A stretch of DNA of 37,654 nucleotides, taken from Solirubrobacterales bacterium (lineage in GTDB: Bacteria; Actinomycetota; Thermoleophilia; Solirubrobacterales; Solirubrobacteraceae). The notes beneath the pieces were generated by a model that ran no database searches, was not told the DNA's origin, and saw nothing but the letters and a program-made list of their open reading frames with translations. The position numbers were made by a program, and so were the translations under genes. Below are positions 1 through 6,737 of this stretch, one piece after another; within the stretch, counting starts at the first letter, position 1; each line of letters starts with the position of its first letter. The DNA lies in contig JAFASF010000183.1 in NCBI GenBank assembly GCA_019244745.1, positions 1 to 37,654 on the forward strand, in the 5' to 3' direction.

Positions 1-100
1 CGCGAGCAGGCGCCCCGTATTCTTCGCGATCGCCCTCGGTTCGCGCATTCATCGCTCATGATCCCAAGCCACGGCCGGGGACGAGCAGCCAATCTATTGG

Positions 101-116
101 GCGCGAGGGCTCGCGC
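101..116 (-). terminator. hairpin after the YbjQ/lactonase/membrane-protein operon
   Basis: Inverted repeat GCGCGA-GGGC-TCGCGC lies five bases past the stop codon of the minus-strand membrane protein ending at 122. It has a six-pair GC-rich stem and a four-base loop, and no clear T tract follows. Position and shape fit a terminator for the operon 3596 to 122. The first 100 bases of the window show no gene I can support. Confidence 0.4.
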
Positions 117-121
117 GGGCC

Positions 122-721
122 TCAGCGCTCGTCGCGTTCGCGGGGCGGTTCCCAACCTGGCTCGCGGCCGGTCGCGGGATTGCGATGGCGCGCGCGCACG
201 AGCGCCGTCACCTCGCCGCCGAGACCGATCGAGGGCCCGCCGATCAGCTCCCATGAGCGCGCGACCCCGACAAGGAAGCAGGCGACCACGACGATGGCGA
301 AGTCCCGAGCCGCGCTGACGTTATTTGCGCGGGAGATCAAGCGGACGGCCGAGTCGAGCTGAAAAACGAACACCGCGACCAGCCCGACCAGGAACAGCGT
401 CTCTCGCGGCGCCACGTGCTGCAGGCGACGGACGCGCATGAGCGACAGCAGCGATGCCGCCACGAAGAACAGTCCGCCCAGACTGACAGCGAAGGCCGGC
501 CATGCGAGGCCGACGTTCGGGACGAGCGCGAACAGCGAGATCGCGAACGCGTTCGTGAACGACGTCAGTGCGGCCGACGCCCGCACGCGATGGAGCTGAT
601 TCGCGTCGGCGGCCGTCAGCCGCTCGTGCTCGACCGAGATCGCCACGAACAGAAGCCCGATCAGCGTCCCCCCGACACCGGCGCACGCGATGAAGAAATC
701 GTGGAGCGACTCGGGCGTCAC
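122..721 (-). CDS. small integral membrane protein of unknown function
   Basis: This 199-residue protein starts at a GTG (M-T-P-E-S-L). It has about five hydrophobic segments, near residues 9-29, 50-68, 70-95, 105-125 and 135-155, with short polar links, and ends in an Arg-rich hydrophilic tail of about 35 residues. The N-terminus has a glycine-rich helix (GVGGTLIGLLF) common in small actinobacterial membrane proteins. I do not recognise a named family and see no catalytic motif. It is the last gene of a minus-strand run, 51 bases after the SMP-30 gene, so it is probably co-transcribed with it. Confidence 0.7.
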   Translation of the reverse strand: MTPESLHDFFIACAGVGGTLIGLLFVAISVEHERLTAADANQLHRVRASAALTSFTNAFAISLFALVPNVGLAWPAFAVSLGGLFFVAASLLSLMRVRRLQHVAPRETLFLVGLVAVFVFQLDSAVRLISRANNVSAARDFAIVVVACFLVGVARSWELIGGPSIGLGGEVTALVRARHRNPATGREPGWEPPRERDER

Positions 722-772
722 GGCGACCCGCAGTTTGGATGCTGGGCGCCCGCCCGCCCGTGCCGTGGGGTG

Positions 773-1684
773 TCAGGAGAGCGCATCTTCCCACCAGCCG
801 GGATCGGGACGAAACGGTGCTGCCGGCCGACCGGTCGCGTCCGTGCCGAACCAGTAAACGAGCCCGGCAGTCGGCTCCGCGCGGCGCCGCTCGTCGCTCC
901 AGTCCTCGGTGGCGGTGGTGACGTAGAGGCGGTTCAGCCCGGGCCCGGCGAACGCGCACGACGTGCACTGCTCGGCGGGAACGAGGAGCTCCTCGAGCAG
1001 CACGCCATCAGGGGAATAGCGATGGACGCGACCGGCCCCGTAGACCGCTACCCACAGATCACCGCCGGCGTCGACCGTGAGGCCGTCGGGCGATCCGACG
1101 TCCTCGGGCACCTCGATCAGCGTTCGGGGATCGGAGATCGTGCCGCGTTCGCCGTCGAACTCGAACGCGCGGATGACTCGGGGTCCGGTGTCGGTGAGGT
1201 ACATGGTCCCGCCATCAGGACTCCAGCCGAGCCCGTTGGAGATCGTGAGACCGCCGAGGACCTCCTCGACGTGTCCTTCGCGGTCGAGCCGATACAGCGA
1301 GCCGCCGCCGGGGCGGTGGTCATGGGCCATGGTGCCGGCCCAGAAGCGGCCCTGGGGATCGCAGGCGGCGTCGTTCATTCGAGTGCCCGCCGGTGCCACG
1401 TCGACGAGCGTGCGCAGCAAGCCGTCGGGAGCCAAGTGGGTGAAGCCGCGACCCGCGGCGAGCAGCCATCCATCGTCGCCCTCCACGGGCGCGACCGCGC
1501 CCACCGTCCCGGGGATTTCGTATGTGCAAACGAGGATCAGGCGACCGTCGTCGCCGACCCGGTCGCGGTACACGCGCCCGGCGACGATGTCCACGCGCAG
1601 CAGTTCGTCGCGGCGGCCGTCCCAACGCGCCCCCTCGCCGAGCAGGGTCTGCTCGGTCGTACCCGCTGTCGCCTCGCGCGTCAC
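773..1684 (-). CDS. SMP-30/gluconolactonase/LRE family protein
   Basis: This is a six-bladed beta-propeller of about 303 residues, of the family that hydrolyses sugar lactones with a bound divalent metal. The usual landmarks are in order: L-G-E-G-A-R-W near the start (metal Glu), R-M-N-D-A-A-C-D with F-W-A-G-T-M, I-S-N-G-L-G-W-S-P-D-G (metal Asn), and G-S-P-D-G-L-T-V-D-A (metal Asp), followed by D-L-W-V-A. Length is typical. The GTG at 1684 was chosen because the family N-terminus begins there and the upstream gene stops at 1693, eight bases away. Substrate cannot be read from sequence. It is embedded in an operon with two YbjQ-like proteins. Confidence 0.88.
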   Translation of the reverse strand: MTREATAGTTEQTLLGEGARWDGRRDELLRVDIVAGRVYRDRVGDDGRLILVCTYEIPGTVGAVAPVEGDDGWLLAAGRGFTHLAPDGLLRTLVDVAPAGTRMNDAACDPQGRFWAGTMAHDHRPGGGSLYRLDREGHVEEVLGGLTISNGLGWSPDGGTMYLTDTGPRVIRAFEFDGERGTISDPRTLIEVPEDVGSPDGLTVDAGGDLWVAVYGAGRVHRYSPDGVLLEELLVPAEQCTSCAFAGPGLNRLYVTTATEDWSDERRRAEPTAGLVYWFGTDATGRPAAPFRPDPGWWEDALS

Positions 1685-1692
1685 GCCTGCGT

Positions 1693-2505
1693 TCAGGGAT
1701 CGTTGAGGTCGAGCACCGGAATGGGCGGCTCGATCGCGGTGCGCGCGCCGGTCGGCACGATCGCCGTACCGAGGGCGAAGAACTCGATCACGTGGCTTCC
1801 CCAGCCGTGGCTCGTCTCCGACAGCGAGACCCCGACGATCCCCTCCGCCTCGAGCTCTTGGGCCTCGGACTGCATCCGCTGCATCGCCAGCTCGCGAGCG
1901 TCGTAGAGCGCCTGGGTGTAGTTCGGGAGCTCGACGTTGCGGCCGGTCTGCGAGATCGTCCGCAGGGGTCCGCGCCGTCCCACGTGGTAGACGCAGCTGC
2001 CCATCACCATCCCGACCGGCCGGTGGCCAGTGCGCAAGAGCGTCCAGAACTCCTGTCCGGAGAGATCGCTCTGGAAGGGGCGTCCGTTCGGCGCCCGGTG
2101 CAGTACGCCATCGCGGTGCTTGACCGCGGTCCCGATCGCGATGAACTCCGCCATGTTCTGACCCCACTCGTAGCGTCCGATCTCCAGGCGAACGCCGACG
2201 ATCCCGTCGGCGCCGAGCTGGTCTGCCTCCTCCTCCATCCGCGTCATCGCGAGGTGGCGGGCGCTGTACATCGCCTGGGAAAGCACTGTCAGTTCGCAGC
2301 TCGTCGTGGGGCCGGCGACCTGGAAGCCGATGTGAAAGATCGAGCTCCCGACGACCAACCCAACCGGATCGAAACCGGCCTCCGTGACGAGCAGGAACTC
2401 GTTCACGCTCAGATCGGAGGTGTAGAGCCCCTCCCGGTTCTGCTCGAGCCGCTCGAGCCCCGACTGGGGAATGCCCTCGAGCGACTGGGGGTCGTAGTCG
2501 GTCAT
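1693..2505 (-). CDS. tandem YbjQ-type (UPF0145, heavy-metal-binding fold) protein
   Basis: This 270-residue protein has two copies of a YbjQ-like domain. Each copy opens with S-D-L-S-(V/G)-(N/Q)-E-F, then G-x-x-P-V-G-x-V-x-G-S, and ends with a helix (E-E-E-A-D-Q-L-G-A-D or Q-S-E-A-Q-E-L-E-A-E) and the strand G-I-V-G-V-x-L. The family forms small oligomers once annotated as heavy-metal-binding; no biochemical role is established. The ATG at 2505 overlaps the stop of the upstream paralog (ATGA), so translation is coupled. There is no signal peptide or membrane segment. The function of the tandem form is unknown. Confidence 0.82.
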   Translation of the reverse strand: MTDYDPQSLEGIPQSGLERLEQNREGLYTSDLSVNEFLLVTEAGFDPVGLVVGSSIFHIGFQVAGPTTSCELTVLSQAMYSARHLAMTRMEEEADQLGADGIVGVRLEIGRYEWGQNMAEFIAIGTAVKHRDGVLHRAPNGRPFQSDLSGQEFWTLLRTGHRPVGMVMGSCVYHVGRRGPLRTISQTGRNVELPNYTQALYDARELAMQRMQSEAQELEAEGIVGVSLSETSHGWGSHVIEFFALGTAIVPTGARTAIEPPIPVLDLNDP

Positions 2506-3596
2506 CTCGTTCCCATCCGCAGCGCGGTCTTCACCGAAGGCCGCGCCGGATCCCGGAGAGTACGGATTGCCGTCCCCGCCGCGTGCATCGTGATCACCCA
2601 CCCCCTTCGCTCGACGTCGCTACCACCCGTGACGCGGTACGGGAGCCCCAGCCGACCCAGGTGCCAGCCCCTGGCGCTCGTGGACACTATCGACGACCCG
2701 AGGGCGAGCTTCTCGCGGTGCACCGAGTGAGAGAACTCGACTCCGACTGCCCCGGTTCCGCGAGCGTCGGCGACCTGGGCGAGCAGCCCGGCGCGGACAG
2801 CGTCGCGCGCGGCGTGAAACCCGCGGCTGAGCTCCTCGAGCTCCTGGTTGCGGGACGTGGTGCGCAGCCGCCGCACGCGCGCGTCGAGAGGGGGCGATGC
2901 GAACACGACGGTGGTGTTCGCGACGAACCCGACGGGCTCGTGGCCGCTGTTGTGCAGCCGCCAGTATTCCTGGCCGGATACGTCGGTGAGGAGCGGCATC
3001 GAGGTTCCAGTCGAGTCGGGAAGCCTGATCGCGGTTCCGCTTACGACGTACTCGACCGTGCCCTTGCCGAGGTCGTGATCGCCGCGATGCAGATGTACCC
3101 CGACAACGGCATCGGCGCCGACCTGCAAGGCCTCCTCCCAGAGGCGATCGAGCGCGCGCCGCCGCGCCATGTTCCACGCCGCAGTCAACGTGTCGAGCTC
3201 GCATACGACCGGCGTTCGCCATCGGTAGTTGCGCACCTGCGACAGCGAGGGCTCCGTGTACAGGTTCTGCAAGGCCCTGCCGGTGGGCGTGGGCAGGGGA
3301 GCATACGGGGAGCTGCTGGAAAAGAAGAGCTTCCCTGGCTCGAGCGGCGGCAGAAACTGCCAGCCGGTCCGGATGACGCTCGCGCCCATCACCTGAGCCA
3401 GAGGCCGCGGCCCCAGCCTGTCCAGCAGCGCGAATTCGTTCACCGACAGCCCGCTGGTGAACAGCGACCCGTCGGTTCCGAGCGCCCGCAGCCGCTCCTC
3501 GGCTCGGGTCGGAATCCCGCCGCGTTCGATTCGCGCCCGTGACTCGGCCTGCTCGGCATCCTCCTCCTCACCGCGCGCAAAGAAACCCAAGCTCAA
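2502..3596 (-). CDS. tandem YbjQ-type (UPF0145) protein, larger paralog
   Basis: This 364-residue protein is the first gene of the operon. It repeats the plan of its downstream neighbour: an S-V-N-E-F type domain (G-A-D-A-V-V-G-V-H-L near residue 165) and then an S-G-Q-E-Y type domain (T-G-A-V-G-V-E-F). The first domain has an insert of roughly 35 residues (F-F-S-S-S-S-P-Y-A-P-L-P) after the G-W-Q-F strand. An acidic/charged N-terminus (G-E-E-E-D-A-E-Q) precedes it. It shares the ATGA overlap with the next gene. The pair looks like a duplication of a two-domain ancestor. Cytoplasmic; function unknown. Confidence 0.8.
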   Translation of the reverse strand: MSLGFFARGEEEDAEQAESRARIERGGIPTRAEERLRALGTDGSLFTSGLSVNEFALLDRLGPRPLAQVMGASVIRTGWQFLPPLEPGKLFFSSSSPYAPLPTPTGRALQNLYTEPSLSQVRNYRWRTPVVCELDTLTAAWNMARRRALDRLWEEALQVGADAVVGVHLHRGDHDLGKGTVEYVVSGTAIRLPDSTGTSMPLLTDVSGQEYWRLHNSGHEPVGFVANTTVVFASPPLDARVRRLRTTSRNQELEELSRGFHAARDAVRAGLLAQVADARGTGAVGVEFSHSVHREKLALGSSIVSTSARGWHLGRLGLPYRVTGGSDVERRGWVITMHAAGTAIRTLRDPARPSVKTALRMGTR

Positions 3597-3714
3597 CCCT
3601 CAAAGACGACGTATCTCGGCTCTCCCTTGAAGCGATCCGGCCTCTTGGCCAGAACGGGCCCCAAGCATTATCCCCGCCGGTGACGGACGTGGTCGACGCG
3701 CCTTCCTCCCGTGA

Positions 3715-3957
3715 TTGGCGCCGGCCTCGATCGTCGAAGATGGGAGGACGGGATGGCTTGTTCCGCCGGGCGACGTGGCCGCACTGGCCGCAGCGATCAC
3801 GCACGCGGCGGGCGACGCGGACGAGCGGCGGCGGCGGGGACGTCTCGCGCGGGCGGCGGTCTGCGAGCGCCTCTCCTGGTCTGTTGCCGTTGCCCAGCTC
3901 GCGAGCGTGCTGGCCGAGGTCGCTCAGTGCGGCGGCGTGGCGATGCCCGTGCGGTAG
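3715..3957 (+). pseudogene. C-terminal remnant of a GT4-type glycosyltransferase
   Basis: The peptide read here has the typical C-terminal signature I-V-E-D-G-R-T-G-W-L-V-P-P-G-D followed by V-A-A-L-A-A-A-I and a final helix (R-L-S-W-S-V-A-V-A-Q-L-A). In GT4 enzymes this is the nucleotide-sugar site and the last 70 or so residues of a protein of about 380. A stop codon lies in frame directly before it (3712-3714) and no glycosyltransferase N-terminus is found upstream, so it is a tail without a body. Its end overlaps the convergent response-regulator gene by 34 bases. The 118 bases between 3597 and 3714 show no other gene. Confidence 0.6.
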
Positions 3958-4625
3958 GCGTAGTTGACCGCCTGGGCGCGGTCACGGAGACCGGCCTTGG
4001 CGAACAGGTGGTTGATGTGGGATTTGATCGTCGTCGGGCTGACGACCAGGCGCTCAGCGATCTCCGCGTTCGAGAGTCCTTCGGCGATCAGCGCGAGCAC
4101 TTCCGCCTCGCGCGGGGTGAGGTCGTCGGGCAGCAGCGGTTGCCCGCTCGCGGGATTCGGTTCGCCATGTTGCGCGCCGTCGCCGGCGAGCGCCGCCACG
4201 ACGTGATGCTGCACGGCCGGATCGAGCGCCGCTTCGCCGGCCGCCACGGTGAGGATCGCGGCGCGAATGTCTTCGCTGCTGGCGTCTTTTGTCAGATAGC
4301 CGCGTGCGCCGGCGCGCAGAGCGCCGAGGACGCTCTCGTCGTCGGCATAGGTGGTGAGCGCGATGACACGGACGTCGGGTTGGCGCTCGTGCAGGCGCCG
4401 GGTCGCCTCGATCCCGTCAAGGCGCGGCATCCGCAGGTCCATCAGGACGATGTCGGGCCGGTGCTCGGCACACAGGGCGAGCGCTTCCTCGCCGTCGGAT
4501 GCGGTGGCGACCAGCTCGATCCCGCCCACCAGGCCGAGCAGCGTGCCGAGGCTCTCGCGCACCAGCCGCTGGTCGTCGGCGAGCAGGACGCGCACCGGCT
4601 CGCCTCGCGCGGCGGCGCTCATCAT
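3924..4625 (-). CDS. NarL/FixJ-family response regulator
   Basis: This 233-residue DNA-binding regulator pairs with the adjacent kinase. The receiver domain (residues 11-125) has the acidic pair D17/D18, phospho-acceptor D63 in D-I-V-L-M-D-L-R-M-P, the T-T-Y switch region near 91 and K113 in Y-L-T-K-D. A linker leads to a LuxR-type helix-turn-helix (about 168-225: L-T-P-R-E-A-E-V-L, then G-L-S-N-A-E-I-A and T-I-K-S-H). The ATG at 4625 overlaps the kinase stop (ATGA); a second ATG at 4622 is equally possible. Targets probably include the divergent ABC transporter, because two perfect palindromes lie between the kinase and transporter genes. Confidence 0.93.
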   Translation of the reverse strand: MMSAAARGEPVRVLLADDQRLVRESLGTLLGLVGGIELVATASDGEEALALCAEHRPDIVLMDLRMPRLDGIEATRRLHERQPDVRVIALTTYADDESVLGALRAGARGYLTKDASSEDIRAAILTVAAGEAALDPAVQHHVVAALAGDGAQHGEPNPASGQPLLPDDLTPREAEVLALIAEGLSNAEIAERLVVSPTTIKSHINHLFAKAGLRDRAQAVNYAYRTGIATPPH

Positions 4626-5821
4626 CCCGCGGCGGGCAGTCGCAGCTCGACCCGGAAGCCCTCGGACGTCGGAGCGGCGAGCAACTCGCCGCCGAGCAGC
4701 TCGGCACGCTCGCGCATGCCCGTCAGCCCGTAGCCGCCGCCGTTGAGGGCCACCGCGGCCGGCACCGGCGCGTCGGCGACCGTGTGATCCTCGATGACCA
4801 GGACCGTGCTGTCGGCAAGGTAGTCCAGCTTGACCTCCACGCGCTCCGCCGTCGCGTGCCGGCGCACGTTGGTCAGCGCCTCCTGGGCGGTGCGGTACAC
4901 GGCCAGCCGGGCTTCCGGCGTGAGCTCCCGCGGCTCTCCGCGAACCTCGACCGCGACCGGCAGGCCACTCTGCTCCTCGAACGCGTCGGCCAGCACGCCG
5001 ATTCGCTCGGGTCCGGGCAGCTCGTCCCCGCGCTCGGTGGCGATCGCGCGGCGCGCTTCGTCCAGCCCGCTCGCGGCGAGATGGTGGGCCCGGTCGATGG
5101 CGAGCGCCACCTCCTCGTCGACGCCGCAGCTGCGCGCCAGCAGGCGGGTGCTCTCGAGTTGCAGCGCCAGCGCCGAGAGCGAGTGGGCGAGCACGTCGTG
5201 CATCTCCCGGGCGAGCCGACCGCGCTCGGCCGCGGCTGCGGCATGCGCTTCGGCGGCCCGGGACGCCTTCAGTTCGTCCCGCTGACCGCTGACGTAGCGG
5301 AGCAGGCGCATGGCCAGGAACCACGGAAGGATGCCGGCCACGAACCCCCCGGCGCCGGCGGCCTGGCCCTTGTGCAGATAGCCCGCCACGAAGAGCGCGA
5401 CGGTGCCGGCGAACATGAGCCAAGCCGTCCGGCGGTCGAGCCTGAGGGCCGCGACGATCACGACGTAGTAAGGGCCGACCACCCAACTGCCGTTGGGCTG
5501 GGCGGACCCCAGCACGCCCGCCGCGACGACCACGCCGATAAGCGCCAGGACGACTTGGCGCTTCGGTGCGTCGGGACGCTGCGGCTGGGCGGCGATGGCG
5601 CAGACGACGAGGGCGAGGAACGAAGCCAGGACGACCGCGTCGCGGCCGTGCAGCCCCGGGTCGGGATGGGTCGTGAACGTGACCGCAACGAACGCCGCGA
5701 GCAGAGCCATCCCGAAGATGCGCCACGCCACCGCCTCGAGCGGCGCGGCCTCGCCGTCCGCCCCACGGGTGATCCAGCTGTCCCGGAACCACCTGACCAC
5801 TGCGCGCATCATCGACGCCAC
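4622..5821 (-). CDS. DesK/NarX-class sensor histidine kinase (HisKA_3)
   Basis: This 399-residue membrane kinase has five or six hydrophobic segments in residues 32-175. A short coiled linker leads to the HisKA_3 dimerisation helix R-E-M-H-D-V-L-A-H-S, with phospho-acceptor His at 208. The ATPase domain has the N box (E-A-L-T-N-V-R-R-H-A) and the G box (G-G-G-Y-G-L-T-G-M-R-E-R). There is no large extracellular sensor, so it probably senses within the membrane or through the partner transporter, as is known for intramembrane-sensing kinases. The GTG at 5821 gives the longest protein; ATGs at 5812 and 5809 are alternatives. Confidence 0.92.
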   Translation of the reverse strand: MASMMRAVVRWFRDSWITRGADGEAAPLEAVAWRIFGMALLAAFVAVTFTTHPDPGLHGRDAVVLASFLALVVCAIAAQPQRPDAPKRQVVLALIGVVVAAGVLGSAQPNGSWVVGPYYVVIVAALRLDRRTAWLMFAGTVALFVAGYLHKGQAAGAGGFVAGILPWFLAMRLLRYVSGQRDELKASRAAEAHAAAAAERGRLAREMHDVLAHSLSALALQLESTRLLARSCGVDEEVALAIDRAHHLAASGLDEARRAIATERGDELPGPERIGVLADAFEEQSGLPVAVEVRGEPRELTPEARLAVYRTAQEALTNVRRHATAERVEVKLDYLADSTVLVIEDHTVADAPVPAAVALNGGGYGLTGMRERAELLGGELLAAPTSEGFRVELRLPAAG

Positions 5822-5832
5822 AAACGATAGGC

Positions 5833-5848
5833 CGCGTCCCGGGACGCG
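5833..5848. promoter_or_regulatory. perfect 16-bp palindrome upstream of the kinase gene
   Basis: CGCGTCCCGGGACGCG is self-complementary over all 16 bases and ends 12 bases before the GTG start of the histidine kinase. Dimeric NarL-type regulators bind inverted repeats of this size, so it is a candidate autoregulatory operator. It could also fold as an RNA hairpin in the kinase leader. Confidence 0.4.
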
Positions 5849-5870
5849 TCATCGGCCGCCGGGTGGAGCG

Positions 5871-5886
5871 GGACCGCCGGCGGTCC
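5871..5886. promoter_or_regulatory. second perfect 16-bp palindrome in the kinase/ABC divergent region
   Basis: GGACCGCCGGCGGTCC is self-complementary over all 16 bases. Its centre is 38 bases from the centre of the first palindrome and about 108 bases upstream of the ABC ATPase start. It is a candidate operator for the divergent transporter genes. The two palindromes differ in sequence, so they may not bind the same protein. Confidence 0.4.
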
Positions 5887-5986
5887 ACCCCCAGGTGGAT
5901 GAAAACGTTCGACCCCAGCGCCGATGACAGCGCCGCGGGTCCCACATACCTTGCCGGCCATGCTCACCAACTCACTGGAAGCGGCA

Positions 5987-6736
5987 ATGGCACTCACTTC
6001 AAAACGATCGGACGGGCCAGCGGCCCGCGCACTCGATCTAATCAAGACCTACGGAACCGGCGAGGTCGAGGTGCGCGCGCTCGACGGCGTCAGCGTCGAG
6101 TTCGAACGCGGTCGGTTCACGGCCGTGATGGGTCCCTCCGGGTCGGGCAAGTCGACGCTCATGCATTGCATGGCCGGACTGGACGCCCCGAGCTCGGGGA
6201 GCGCGTTTGTCGGCGACGACGAGATCGGCCGGCTCGATGACGCCGGTCTGACCGAGCTGCGCCGAGACCGCATCGGCTTCGTGTTCCAGTCCTTCAACCT
6301 GGTCCCGACTCTGAGCGCGGCCGAGAACATCACCCTGCCGGCCGATCTGGCGGGCGAAACGGTAGAACGCGAGTGGTTCGATGCGCTCGTCGTCCAGCTG
6401 GGGATCGCCGAGCGACTGTCGCATCGACCCGGCGAGCTGTCCGGCGGCCAGCAGCAGCGCGTCGCGTGCGCGCGGGCGCTGATCGGCCGGCCGGAGTTGA
6501 TCTTCGCCGACGAGCCGACCGGAAACCTCGACTCGAACGCTTCGGCCGAGGTGCTCGAGTTCCTCCGGCGCGCGGCGAACGAGCACGGCCAGTCGATCGC
6601 GATGGTCACCCACGACCCCCTCGCGGCGGCGTACGCGGACCGGGTGTTGTTCCTCGCTGACGGCAAGGTCGTGGGCGAACTCAGCTCGCCCTCGGCCGAC
6701 GCCGTGCTCGCCCACGTGAGGCGGTTGGGAGGCTGA
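5987..6736 (+). CDS. ABC transporter ATPase, LolD/MacB type
   Basis: This 249-residue ATPase has Walker A G-P-S-G-S-G-K-S-T (49-57), a Q-loop in F-V-F-Q-S-F-N-L (Q101), signature L-S-G-G-Q-Q-Q-R (151-158), Walker B L-I-F-A-D-E-P with T-G-N-L-D after it, and the switch His in M-V-T-H-D-P. The T-G-N-L-D and S-F-N-L-V-P-T-L-S motifs are typical of the lipoprotein-release/MacB group that partners FtsX-like permeases. The ATG at 5987 has GGAAG seven bases upstream; in-frame ATGs at 5960 and 5924 lack a better site. The stop is one base before the permease start, so both are one transcription unit. Confidence 0.93.
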   Translation: MALTSKRSDGPAARALDLIKTYGTGEVEVRALDGVSVEFERGRFTAVMGPSGSGKSTLMHCMAGLDAPSSGSAFVGDDEIGRLDDAGLTELRRDRIGFVFQSFNLVPTLSAAENITLPADLAGETVEREWFDALVVQLGIAERLSHRPGELSGGQQQRVACARALIGRPELIFADEPTGNLDSNASAEVLEFLRRAANEHGQSIAMVTHDPLAAAYADRVLFLADGKVVGELSSPSADAVLAHVRRLGG

Positions 6737-6737
6737 C

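Noticed and set aside
416-1906. Very long plus-strand open frames antisense to the lactonase and YbjQ genes
   Set aside because: Typical shadows in GC-rich DNA; translations are rich in Arg, Gly and Ala without motifs, while the minus strand carries clear families.
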